DNA from: Mesaphorura yosii
Taxonomy: Eukaryota > Arthropoda > Collembola > Poduromorpha > Tullbergiidae
DNA length: 64,000 nucleotides
NCBI GenBank assembly: GCA_009869945.1
Contig: WIXG01000115.1
Coordinates: 124,001-188,000, forward strand
Reading direction: 5' to 3'
The position numbers and the translations under genes are program-made. Under the pieces are notes generated by a model. That model was not told the origin of the DNA and ran no database searches. It worked only from the letters and a program-made list of their open reading frames with translations. Positions within the stretch are counted from its first letter, which is position 1. Each line of letters starts with the position of its first letter. Positions 53,617-63,992 of the stretch are shown piece by piece.

Positions 53617-55566
53617 ATGGAACCGCGTACGCCAGGATACAGAAGGAAGACGACCAACCAAGTAAGGTCAAACTTGGAGACAAGAGCTAGAAGTGTTCGC
53701 GAACTCATCCAATCTCTTCACGGTGACTTGGGCTCGGATTGCTGGAGCTGGATTGCTGGGCCCAAAATGCTGCTCTCATCGCTGCACTCGTCAGTCAAGC
53801 AAATTTTGTCATATAAGCTAGAAAAAATTCTCGTCTTGAGCTTGACGGCAGTTTTGCTCGCAATTCTTCCTTTCGTCTTATTCTTGATCGCCTGCATGTT
53901 CGTCATTCGTCATGCTGTATCAATTCTTGCAAAGCACTTTCGACCGGATTTGGGAACAATTATTCCCACACGAAGTGCTGGTTTCGCTACCGATTTGGTG
54001 TACAACAAAATTCCCAAATACTCGGTCGTCGTGCCTCTATACGTGAAAGGGCATTTGGGCGTCGGTGATCTCCGCGCACGACTGAGAGAAGTGCTTGACA
54101 AGAAGGACGCAATCAAGGAGCCACGTGCCGGTACAAGTACAAACCCTGAAGATCTGGACACGATATCAGCTCTGAGATATCCGGAACTGAAGCAATTTGT
54201 ATACTCGTGGTTTGGAATCCTGTTTTGGAGGTGGGAACAAAATTTCAAGATTGAAGACCATGTAAACCTTCTCAACGACCGAAGATACGTCGCCAATTCT
54301 GGAACCACGTTAAACGAAGAAGATCTGGCAAGAATCGGGCAAGATTTTACGACGAAGCCTTACAGAAAAGGACGCAGCCACTGGGAAATATTGTTACAGC
54401 ATCATACGTGTACAGTCACTGGCGAGCCACGCACATTGGTCATTTTCCGTATTCATCACGCTCTCGGCGACGGATTCTCGATACTCAAGTTCTGCTTGGG
54501 AGATTTGTCACAACAGAGCAATCTGCAAGTGCAGGAGACCAAGACACGCTACCCAGAAGTGGTACCATGGCCGTCCGAGCGTGAGTCCGCCGAAGGATTC
54601 CTCAGAACCTTCCAGCGCGAGCTGACGGGAATAAAAATTTACAAGATGGCAACCTTCACAATTATGGCCATGTACGATTTCGCCAGCGCAGTTATAAACA
54701 CATGGGATTTCAATTCTTGGAAACTGCCAGAGAGGAAACTGAGGCACAGAATGAAGCTGGGCGTGACAGAACCGATACCATTGACGAACCTGAAGAGGAT
54801 AAAGAATCAGAACCAAATTGCACTCACATCGTTGTTGCTGGCTGCATATGCTGGAGCCTTGAGAAATTATATGGAGGAGAGAAATCGGAGCAGACACTCC
54901 CAAATACCAATTCCAGATCATGTTCATTGTATGGTCACTCTGCCATTTCCTGGACACTCTGGCAGATTAACAAATCACATGTAAGGATTCATTATGCAGA
55001 CCCGTAGATCTTGATTACTTAACTACGAATATTTCTAGGACCGGAACCTTTGTCAAGCTTCCCCTGAATCTCCAGTCGTCGCCAAGAGCTCGACTACTAG
55101 CCATCAGCCGTGAATTAGAAGCAGCGAAAAGAAGCACATTCCCGACCCTGATATTTTACGGAATCCAAGTCAGTGGGATAGCGCCAGCACCGATTACATG
55201 GCTTTACTTTGGGAATATTGCACATTCTTGCGCACTGAGTAATTTTCCTGGCCCCGAACATCCCGTAAACTTTGTTGGACATGAAATTCTGGATGGAAGC
55301 TTCACTGCTCGTGTTGGAAATATGCGTAAGTTCAATGGTCATTTTCCATTTTCCATCTTCGACTTCACTATGATTATTATATCAGATTCTTCTGTGCTTT
55401 GATTTCAGCTTTTGTTTTCACTGCGTTGAGCTACAATGGAAATATTCGCCTGGCATTCGGACTAGATGAAGCAATTACCGTAGGCGGGAATGATGGAGAG
55501 TTGGGGAGCAAAATGATGCAAGAGTTGCAGTCATTAGATAAGAATCTCGAAATTGGTAGTCAATAA
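53617..55566 (+). CDS. WS/DGAT-type O-acyltransferase (wax ester synthase-like, 602 aa)
   Basis: This family moves an acyl group from acyl-CoA to a long-chain alcohol or diacylglycerol, making wax esters or triacylglycerol. Exons 53617-54980, 55039-55325 and 55409-55566 join in phase to 602 residues. The catalytic HHxxxDG motif is intact as HHALGDG at residues 280-286. The N-terminal half has WEQNFKIEDHVNL and HWEILLQHH, as in the condensation-like fold. The C-terminal DUF1298 (WSD1) part has NFPGPEHPVNFVGHEI and ALSYNGNIRLAFGLDEAIT. A strong membrane segment (residues 71-97) precedes the enzyme, so it is probably ER-anchored. A cuticular wax or storage-lipid role is inference. The start ATG has a good context (ACAATGG). 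Poly(A) signals overlap and follow the stop. Confidence 0.92.
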
Positions 55567-55574
55567 ATATTGCC

Positions 55575-55580
55575 AATAAA
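55575..55580 (+). terminator. Poly(A) signal for the WS/DGAT gene
   Basis: AATAAA nine bases after the stop codon; another AATAAA overlaps the stop itself at 55562-55567. Confidence 0.65.
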
Positions 55581-56864
55581 ATTAGTTATGCAATAAATGC
55601 AAGACCAAGTTTTGCATAAGTTCATGCTGTGCAACAGTCAATCGTCAAAAATAAATTGCGTACTAGCTGATATTTCAATTAATTGTGCTCCTGACTCTTG
55701 ACCTCAGTCGAATTACGAATTTCGCTTTTGCTAAGAACCAAGTGGAATTTTACAGACAATTTGTTGCTTGCTACAGATTAAGAACTTGAAAGTTCTGACT
55801 GAAGAGATAGTCAACTTAATCACTGGCTAGACGGTATAATTTCTTGTGAACGTGTTAATCATTGCCGTGTGCCATGTACCATTTTCGTTTCCTCAAGGAC
55901 TGCATGTATGGATGTCTATGAGACTTTTGACGGAAAACTCAACCTCAATTTCAGAATCTTCTGCCGGTGAGCTACAAGGCAAGCATGGTCTTAATTTAGC
56001 TCTAGCGGGAATTATGTCATCCAGAATCAGACTAAATATAAACGAGCGGACCAGAAAGTTCATATATTGTTGGTGTCGCGCGCAAGTTTCATGTTTTAAT
56101 GTGGCAAACTCTCGGCGCGTCTCGAGCCATTAATTATTTAAGACACACGTGCAAATTAATGACTTGGTTAGAACAAGGTCCATCATGCGTGTGCTAAGTT
56201 GCGCTATAATCTACATTTAGCATGTCTGTTGTTCTGCGTTCAAGTGCGCGCACATGCAATGAACATTTTCAAACTTTTATGGCTCAAGTCACTGCTTTTA
56301 ATTGCTCCTAATGTTGTTGCTCGAAAATTTTCCAATTTGTTCATTAGGCATACTTATGCAGCCTTGGGATTTGGAATGAATTCAGATCATGTGAGGACCG
56401 ACGTGTTAATACGTTCTTGTTTTTTTCTAAACTTGTCTTGATGGAATTTGATTAAATGTGGGCTGTGGTTCGATTTCTCCAGAACTTCTCTTCAGATTGG
56501 CATTTGGGACTGAGCGATATTTGCTTCATGAATATTTTAAAGATTTATTTTTCAGTATCATAGAAAGTGTTAATTGAGTATTTTTTCTCTTTGCACACGG
56601 CATAACGCCTTGCGTTGGAGTGAACATTTTCACCACGGGGCCAAATGCTGATTGTTGATATTGTCATGCAAAGAAGGTGAGGATGGAGCGACCAAAATCC
56701 AATCCGAATCCAGAAAAAATTAGTGCAGACATTTCACAAAAGAAACACACAATGGGCCAATTAGCACCGATATCATCGTGTGCAAAAAATTGACTGCGGC
56801 GTTTTATTTTCTGTCTGAGATTCCACAATAGCTTAGCAAGTCCAGAGTAGAAATTAAAGATCCA
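55581..56864. other. Intergenic stretch, nothing recognised
   Basis: About 1.3 kb between the acyltransferase and the next promoter. Short ORFs at 55846-56133 and 56199-56441 have no motif. Confidence 0.5.
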
Positions 56865-56900
56865 TATAAAAACAGAAGACCGGGAGAGACGTCTTCAGTT
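56865..56900 (+). promoter_or_regulatory. TATA box and initiator of the small secreted-protein gene
   Basis: TATAAAA at 56865-56871 is followed by TCAGTT at 56895-56900, the arthropod initiator consensus. The initiator A (56897) is 32 bp from the TATA box, the classic distance. It gives a 5' UTR of about 136 bases before the ATG at 57033. Confidence 0.7.
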
Positions 56901-57032
56901 TCTTCAACCTTCCAGATTGTAAACATTTTGGAACCTTACTCCGAAGAAACACAGAAGCTTTGTCTTTATCGATCAAACAAAACGTTAAGACACCACTTAA
57001 CAGACGTCTAAGATTTTCAACCGACGTCGTCA

Positions 57033-57404
57033 ATGTCCCGTTTCAAAATGGTAAGTTTTTACGACGAGACATAATTAAATGTCAATCCCCCGCTTGTCTT
57101 CTAACACGTTTTGTACTTATTCAAGGTCACAGCACAAGGAATCGTACTCATTTCGCTTTTGCTCGTCGCCTCGACGTGGAGCGCCGCAATTCCCACCAAG
57201 GAAATTGACAGCTTCCAGGGCGTTCCTCTGATCAGCGCCTCGTCATTCCGTGACACGAAGCCTGTGGGGATAGAAGCAAGCGACATGGACAATGATCTGG
57301 ATACGGCAGCGGACACGATTGTGATTGGCTACCCCGTCCGGCCACCAATGTATAGGCATCCATGGTATGACGCATTCCGGGGAAGCAGGTTCTACCTTGA
57401 CTAA
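57033..57404 (+). CDS. Small secreted protein (98 aa), function unknown
   Basis: Exon 1 (57033-57050) encodes only MSRFKM and ends at GTAAGT. Exon 2 (57126-57404) follows TTCAAG and starts with VTAQG. Together they give 98 residues with a clear signal peptide (GIVLISLLLVASTWSAA, likely cut before IPTKE). The mature peptide of about 71 residues is acidic in the middle (EASDMDNDLD) and aromatic at the end (YRHPWYDAFRGSRFYLD), with no cysteine and no dibasic site. The small first exon splitting the signal peptide is common in arthropod secreted proteins. A secreted or cuticle-associated role is possible. I do not recognise a family. The promoter at 56865 and AATAAA at 57638 frame the transcript. 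Confidence 0.75.
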
Positions 57405-57637
57405 ACTTCGGCATGACCGTGGCTTCGTGTTCGTGGCTCGTCAATCGTAAGACGAATCAACACCGACATGATCAGTGAGTGATCAGGCATGATTGTGATC
57501 AAGGTTTAAGACTTTCCGAGAATTGTTTCACCCTCATATCTTATTTTGCTATATTTTTTCAAGTTGTGCTTTAGTCCTTATGCTTTACTCATTCCATTAT
57601 GATTATGACTCCAGGACTCTAGTATCGTTACGTAATT

Positions 57638-57643
57638 AATAAA
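57638..57643 (+). terminator. Poly(A) signal for the 98-aa secreted protein gene
   Basis: AATAAA about 235 bp after the stop codon, before the next gene on the same strand. Confidence 0.6.
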
Positions 57644-58114
57644 ATACTCGCCCATTCTTCCTTCACAATTGCGTCATAGTCATTCCTCTCTTAATCATCG
57701 CACCTGAGAGCTGAGTGTCCATTATGAATCAGAGAATAGGACCTATTCCGAGATAGCTTAGCTTATGATTGCGCAATGGACGCTTTGAAACACTGTGCAG
57801 GCAAAAGGCAGAGTAAATTAAGTGTTTTAAACCATGGCACGATGACTCACACTGCAATATAAAGACTCACAATTCACAAATAGCAACCGAACAATTTTTG
57901 TTGTGCGATTTTTTGCTGAGCCATCACAGCAAGTTCCACTTGTATCGATCGCAAGTCAATGATGCAGGATTTGACGAAGGTCGCTGCGGAATGAAGTATT
58001 TATTTTCACGGCCAGACTCAAATCTGACTCCATATGCGCTTCACGACTTAAAGAAAGGTGATCGAGAGTGATATTTTGTCATTTGTATTTCTAAAATCTG
58101 CCTCACGCTGAAAA
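57644..58114. other. Short intergenic region upstream of the RING gene
   Basis: Nothing coding is seen. It should hold the promoter of the RING gene, but no clear TATA/initiator pair was found. Confidence 0.4.
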
Positions 58115-58864
58115 ATGGCATCGAACGGTCAGCAGCAAGAAAACTTCTCTGGCAATCTGAAACCACTGACACTCGAGAGTCACCGGAATTACAAGATTAA
58201 CAACAACTGCAGCGAGGTCAAGGTTGACAGTAATTGTACGGTGAGCTGCGATAATAATTGCGGCAAGATTGAGCTGGGCCCCAACACAGTAGTGACGAGC
58301 TCGAACAACAACTGTGGACACATTGTCATCGGAGAGAATTCTACTCTCACGAAAGCCAAGCGGAACTGTGGCAGCATAACAATCGGAGCGAACTCCATCG
58401 TAAAAAACGTGAACGGCAACTTTGGGAAGATTGACATAGGAGGCCAGTCAGTCGTGCCGGAAATAATCGGGAACTTTGGCCAGATCAAAGTAGGGCCAAA
58501 CTGTGACGCGGCGACAAGTCGGAGTAAGACCAATTTTGGACAAATTATGATCGCTGAAGGGGTCGTCGTTCCCTCTGCTACGTCAGTCCAATCGCCGACA
58601 GCACCTGCTCCTGAGGACGGCTTTCAGTTTGGAAAAGGCAATCAAAATGTAAATGGAGTACCAGCTACAGTTGCAACCGGTGATGAGGAGTATCCAGATC
58701 TTGGGACATTCAGTGGAAAGTCAACTTGCTCAATCTGCATGGAGAGGGGTCGCAATATCGCCTTTCTTTGCGGTCACACTTGCTGCTCGACCTGTGCTGA
58801 GGGCATGGTCCTGTGTCACATGTGCAGAGTTCCAATTGAACGCAAAATCAGACTCTACGATTAA
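58115..58864 (+). CDS. Intronless RING-finger protein with 18-residue solenoid-like repeats (249 aa)
   Basis: The C-terminal RING is complete C3HC4: C205, C208, C219, H221, C224, C227, C234 and C237, in the spacing used by MIB and IAP proteins, and ends IERKIRLYD. Such RINGs recruit E2 enzymes and act as ubiquitin ligases. The N-terminal part (residues about 31-150) is a tandem repeat with the core N-[CF]-G-x-[IV]-x-[IV]-G, at residues 48, 66, 84, 102 and 120, exactly 18 apart, then 140. A less exact unit starts at 31. Short beta strands on this period point to a beta-solenoid, with rungs like those of bactofilins. A flexible linker (about 153-200) joins the halves. It has no intron, unlike most neighbours. 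Ligase activity is inferred from the RING. The repeat's role is unknown; self-assembly or ligand binding is possible. Confidence 0.88.
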   Translation: MASNGQQQENFSGNLKPLTLESHRNYKINNNCSEVKVDSNCTVSCDNNCGKIELGPNTVVTSSNNNCGHIVIGENSTLTKAKRNCGSITIGANSIVKNVNGNFGKIDIGGQSVVPEIIGNFGQIKVGPNCDAATSRSKTNFGQIMIAEGVVVPSATSVQSPTAPAPEDGFQFGKGNQNVNGVPATVATGDEEYPDLGTFSGKSTCSICMERGRNIAFLCGHTCCSTCAEGMVLCHMCRVPIERKIRLYD

Positions 58865-58953
58865 GAACTCAGAATGGAAAAAGGAAGTAGATGTTACCCC
58901 TGAACAAATGAATTGCTATTGTCACAAGTTACCAATACTTTATTGTTTCACAT

Positions 58954-59331
58954 CTAAATATTTTGTAGCACACCTTCGTCTGAAATATAACCGTGATCTT
59001 TCGCCAGTTGCTCCTTTTTCTCGTACAAGAAGTATTGCATGAGTTTGTCCAGTCCGCTGTCTTTCAGTCCGGAGCTGTACCCTCGCAGAAATGCACGGAC
59101 ACACCCATGTGAGCGCTGCTCCTCCTTGGTGACATTCTTCGGTGCATTCTCCGACACCCACCGTTTGTCCGGACGCTCCAGGCCCAGTATTCCAAGTTTC
59201 CTTCCGAATTCGGTGATTTTCCTTCGCTTAGGGCACTCGTAGCCTTCCTGTGCTCCTTGTGCGAGCCAGATAAATGTGAACACAGTAAAAACTAACAGAC
59301 TCAAAGGGGTCGCAATCTTGTGGACCTTCAT
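58954..59331 (-). CDS. Small secreted protein (125 aa), function unknown
   Basis: A single-exon frame from ATG to stop. The signal peptide is clear (MKVHKI, then hydrophobic SLLVFTVFTFIWLAQG, likely cut before AQEGYEC). The mature part is basic and charged, with two cysteines (YECPKRR and HGCVRAF) that could pair, and one N-glycosylation site (NVT). It ends DEGVLQNI. Its stop is 90 bp from the stop of the RING gene, so the two transcripts converge and their 3' ends probably overlap. No family recognised. Confidence 0.7.
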   Translation of the reverse strand: MKVHKIATPLSLLVFTVFTFIWLAQGAQEGYECPKRRKITEFGRKLGILGLERPDKRWVSENAPKNVTKEEQRSHGCVRAFLRGYSSGLKDSGLDKLMQYFLYEKKEQLAKDHGYISDEGVLQNI

Positions 59332-59874
59332 TTGTCAACTTTTGATGCTTCTGCTTTATTGAGGAAGGTAACAACGCTTTCGGGGCTTATGCTGAACCAG
59401 CACGTGTACACTATGCACATGAATTAAGATTTCAGCCATAATTTGATTAGCTAATGAAAGTAGAAATTCTACGCAGTAGGCCACTAGTTCTCGTAATGCC
59501 TGATTGTGCGGCAACCGGTTTGCTGAATGAATTGCGTGATTAGTTAGAGTTGTCAACATTTTTTTTGATTAATTTCAATCTCAATGTACTCGTCTGAAGT
59601 CTCACCCTTCCCCTTTGTGAGCACGAATGTTTCGTTTCGTAGTTTATCTTTGTGCGGTAAAATCGTGCCTGATTTTCGTTCAATTCAGCAACAGCAAAAT
59701 GTAAATGTAACTAAACGTCTCAAAGCCGAGTACGGAAAGTTACTAACGTTACATTAATTGCAAGGGATTGAGCAGCATAGATTCGTTAGTAATCAAGTGT
59801 ATAACCGCTTGAAACCTTTGGACCAGACGCCTTTGCTGAATTAATATCGACGTGGTAAATTGTCTCCGTCAAAC
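59332..59874. other. Divergent promoter region
   Basis: About 540 bp between the start of the minus-strand secreted protein gene and the start of NDC1. It presumably holds both promoters. No clear core element was seen. Confidence 0.45.
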
Positions 59875-62793
59875 ATGTACCTTTATGAAGGGCCCGATCC
59901 CTCCAAGCCTCGCTTTGGAGCGGGACCAACGGTGGCTGACCACGACCAACATGGTGGATATGGCTCAATCCATTCACAGCAGCAGCATTTTCCTCAAATC
60001 CAGCAGCAGCAATATTTTCGGCCACAGCAGCAGCCCCAACAACCGTTCAGAATTCCATACTCGGAGCCTCTCGACGATCCATTTTTGTCGTCACTTGATC
60101 CGGCCAAATACCACGACGGTAGCCCTAGCGTGACATCCCTAAGAGATCGATTTAGAGTTACCAGTGCCATCGCATTCTCCGTATTCTTTCACTGGTGTGT
60201 TATTTACACGATCTCATTTGTTTCTAACTTATGGAACTTTGGTATTCCGCAATTTGTGCCTGAACTCACGGCGTCGTTAGTTTGGCGTGCGGGCATCATC
60301 AGCGTCTGTGCTGGTTTCACCACGTTCTTACACTTTATGCAGATACAATGTAAGTGCTATTATACAACGGTTACTGGGAATTATTCCTGGATAATTTGTT
60401 TCAAGCATTCGTTCCCATGCAATAAATTATTGCTGGCAAATTATTCTCAGAGAATTGTTCCCAGTAAATTGTCCCAAGAACTTGTTCCAGATAAGTTATT
60501 CCTGAACTTGCTCTTGTTCTAGGGTCAAGACCATACTCATTGGAAGAGATGAACAAACAAGTTGCTGTATATTGCAAGTTATCCACAGCTTGGTACTTCA
60601 TCTACTATCTTGTTATTGGAGCATTTCTAACCACAGCTTATCAAGGAATTTACAATGGAGGATTTACGAGCAAACTAGAGTGGTAGGTCATTCTAGAAGA
60701 CAGAAATAGCACTTGCATCCTGAGATTCTTTACTTGCAATTGCATTTTCTTAGTGATGGGACTGAAGGATGTTTAAACGACAAGTATCTGTTCATCTTAT
60801 TCTCGTCAATCTTTTGCTTGGGAAAAGTATTCATTAATTTCCGCCGATCTCACCAGTACAGAGTCGAGTTTCCTGACATCACTCAATCAATTCATGGAAG
60901 AGTTCGATACTTTTGCTCCATTTATTTTGCTGAAAGCTCGAAACACGTCTTGCGGAACCTGCCAGCAGTCTATTGCATCTACTATTTCATGGGTATGGTC
61001 TCGACACGTGCGTCCAGAAACTGGGGCATCAAAAACATAAAATACCGTTCCGGTATCCTATTTTAGGGGCGACATTTCGGATTTGGGCATCTCAGTCCAC
61101 AAAAATGAATCTAGGAGTAAATCTACTGCAAACATTCTCTCAATTCCTTAGCATTGAATTGTTTTGGTACGTGCTGTTGACATCAACGTTCACGGTTGGA
61201 ACTTTTAAAGTGTGTTGGGAGTTTCTGTACTTGTGTTTGACTAAGGTATGATGGCGTATATGTCTGAGTCAAATTTTCCACGAAAGGGCGAAGTATGAAT
61301 CAAACTTGATCTTGATCAATATTCTGATACCTCAACAGAGGCGAGTATTTCCATTGGACGTCGATCCATTGCTAGACATGGGTGAAGGCACTGGGTCCGT
61401 GCTATTGACCGATGCTCTTCGAACCCCAGAAACTGACTATATGAGAGTGTTGGCGTTCTACGATACTTTATGTATGACTGATAATGCTGAGAAACGCGTT
61501 CAAGACTTGTTCAAAGTTGGGTACAAAGGTGAGTTGAAATAGACCATCTTTCGACCAAACCCTGAATTCCAAGAAAAATATTGTCCAATTTCAGGTGACC
61601 GGACTTTGTTGTGGACGACAATATTGGAAGAGTGCTTAAAATCTTTTAAGAACGCTTCCGATTTAATAAAACGCTTTATTAAGGAGGAGGAGGCTTCTCA
61701 AAAGAAAAATGTTTCGAACAAAGCCCCCCAAAAGACGGAGAATATTACTTCACCAAAGACACCCAGCGCCAACGTGACTCTGCTGACTGATTTTAATCAC
61801 GGCCACGGCTCAACTGCTGCAAATTCTTTGAATGTTCGACGGAGGGGAGTTTATGCGATGAGACAGTTGTAAGAACAGCTAGCCTAAGGTTGAAATTCTT
61901 TTAAGAACTCGAAATATAAAGGGTCATTCTCTTAACAGGGAATCACCAATAGGACAGAAAGTTGAAAAAATTCGTGTCCCACTGACACCGGTTCAAGTCC
62001 TCTTGCGTGGAACGTTTAATAGTGAGAAAGTCGCAACCACCGTAAGTACCATAAGTCATAATACCACAGATCTAGGTTACGTTGGCTCTGGCTTTGATTG
62101 ATTCTGGTTTTCACAAACAGCTTTCATCCCTCTTCCGAAGCTTTCAGTGGACTGGATTCTATTTCAATAAGAAACTGGAGGGGCAAGTGTCAATGCTCAT
62201 GGCAGACTCGCAAGTTATGATCATGTCACTTCGTATTCTCATGAACGTTGTCAACCTTTACGTGAAGGAAAGCTATGCGGATGTCGTTCAACGTGATTTG
62301 GCGACCATCATAATCACTTTGATTGAGACTCACGATGTACGATACGGAAAGACAATTTTTCTGCCGCAATGGTGAGATGAGGGCTAATTTGCTCTTCGGG
62401 TTTTTACGCGCAGGCTATCGGACTACTGACGAAAATAGAAAAGCGTAGGCAGACCACACCCACGCTGATTATTGGAGACCTCAAGTCAGAAACCGTTGTC
62501 GGTTCGAGTAAAAGGTTGTTCCAAATACAGTCTTACCTGAACACAAGTTTGACAAATGCCTTGCTGGAGTTGGACTATCATTTTCGGCCTTACGTCGAGT
62601 AAGTCAAACCAAACGTCAATGAATCTTTTGCCAATTGGCATTGAATTCGGCTTTCTTGAAATGTGATGTTTTTCTTCCTTCCTGGTGCAATTTTAGGTTC
62701 ATGCCGATATCCTTCGACGTCCGTGACAAACTGAAGAATATCGTCAGCAGCAATAACTTTTTGGCTGAATGTGGCTCCAAAACTTCCAAGTGA
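59875..62793 (+). CDS. Ndc1: Transmembrane nucleoporin NDC1 (720 aa)
   Basis: NDC1 anchors the nuclear pore complex in the nuclear membrane. Ten exons join in phase: 59875-60349, 60523-60682, 60754-60992, 61067-61245, 61339-61528, 61595-61868, 61939-62041, 62076-62336, 62414-62598 and 62697-62793. They give 720 residues (human 674). A Gln-rich N-terminal extension (residues about 35-62) precedes six membrane segments, including IAFSVFFHWCVIYTISFV and YLFILFSSIFCLGKVFI. Family landmarks are DGTEGCLNDKYLF, HVLRNLPAVYCIYYFMG and LRTPETDYMRVLAFYDTLC. The C-terminal domain ends with LNTSLTNALLELDYHF. The start is the first ATG; a TTG upstream is not used. The acceptor of exon 8 is taken as TCTAG at 62071-62075, because the one before it breaks the frame. 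Confidence 0.9.
60350..60522 (+). repeat. Degenerate short repeats in NDC1 intron 1
   Basis: The intron holds several imperfect copies of a motif of about 14-15 bp around AATTGTTCCCAGTAAATT (for example near 60388, 60452, 60467 and 60483), some inverted. It is minisatellite-like. Confidence 0.45.
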
Positions 62794-62846
62794 TTTGATT
62801 CAAGACTCACAAATGTTCATTCTCTCTTGATAACAAGTTTGGCAAA

Positions 62847-62852
62847 AATAAA
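62847..62852 (+). terminator. Poly(A) signal for NDC1
   Basis: AATAAA 54 bp after the NDC1 stop codon. Confidence 0.65.
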
Positions 62853-62995
62853 ATGTCATCACCGTCAAACGTATCAGTTACCATTTTTTAATCAAAATTC
62901 ATTTACACACATCAAAATTATAATGAGAGATAAACTTGACAAGCCAATTTAGAAAGCCAACATTTAAATTCAAAATGAACTCATAGAAGGAGATT

Positions 62996-63992
62996 CTACT
63001 TCTTTGAGATTCGAAGCGGAGTACATTTGGGGCAATACCACTTGCCTTTTGGAATAGAACTGAGCCCCATGCAGCCAATATGGAACCACTCAATTGGGCA
63101 ATCAGGATTATCACACGCAATCATTTGACCAAATGAAACTTGATGGCAAATGCAGTAGGTAGGCTCGTTGGGATCCACTGGCATGTCCAGAACTTCACCA
63201 GAACTTCCTGTGGCAGCAGCAACTTGCTCGGCCACAAGCTGAATTTCTGTCTTCTGCTTTTTGCGTGCGATTGCTGCACCGGGACTCTTGCCACCTTTGC
63301 CTGCTGCCTGTCCACCTTTTCCGGTCTTGGGAACTTTTTCGTCGGGCTCATTCTTTGTCGCGGCTTTCGATTTCTTCGTGGGCTCCTTTTCTCGCTTTCT
63401 GCCCTCTGACAATGGGAAAGTACTCAACTTAGTGTCGGGGTTTCGCGACCCAATTAACCAATGATACGAAAAGAACAGAGTCAAGGTGTGGCTTACTTTT
63501 ATTGGCCTTGTCCGCTGCTTCTGCTGCCTCCGCCGCGGCTAAAGCACTCGCTGACGCAAGTCGAGGGGACATGAGAGTAGCGACTGACCCAGCCGGTCCA
63601 ATGTTCACAGTTCCGTTTTTAATTTCACTTTCAAATCTTGCGAGATCAGAATCGAGCCGACGAATGTGTTTATCTACCAGTTCATAGGTTTGGATAGCAA
63701 GTTGAACTTTGTCGTCAGCATACTCTTTGGCCTTCCCGAAGAGCCTCTGTACAGAAATCAGCTCTGGGTAGCACAACAGAATCTCCAGCACCGTGCTAGG
63801 ACAGTATAGTCTGAATAATTACCTGCAACTTTCCGTCTAATTCTTTCTTCTTCTCCCTCGTTGTCGCCTGAGCGTTAGCGAGGAAGTCATTACTAATCGA
63901 ATCTATTTCTCTCATCATCACCTGCCCTCGGCCATCCAGGTCACGCATCAAAGTGAAGTTTCTCTGCAGCTCGACAGGAAGACTCTCCAAAC
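62996..63992 (-). CDS. ING4/ING5-like PHD-finger chromatin reader, 3' part
   Basis: ING4 and ING5 are subunits of HBO1-type histone acetyltransferase complexes. Their PHD finger reads H3K4me3. Three exons are visible: 63823-63992, 63497-63746 and 62996-63405. The N-terminal ING domain ([39 protein letters not shown]) is followed by an Ala-rich segment, a Lys-rich nuclear-localisation region ([12 protein letters not shown]) and the PHD finger. The PHD has C4HC3 ligands (YCICHQ, CDNPDC, WFHIGC, WYCPKC) and the trp of the aromatic cage. About 275 codons are seen against some 250 for whole human proteins, so the linker is longer. The first exon, with the start codon, lies beyond the window edge. 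The stop is 203 bp from that of NDC1, tail to tail. Confidence 0.92.
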
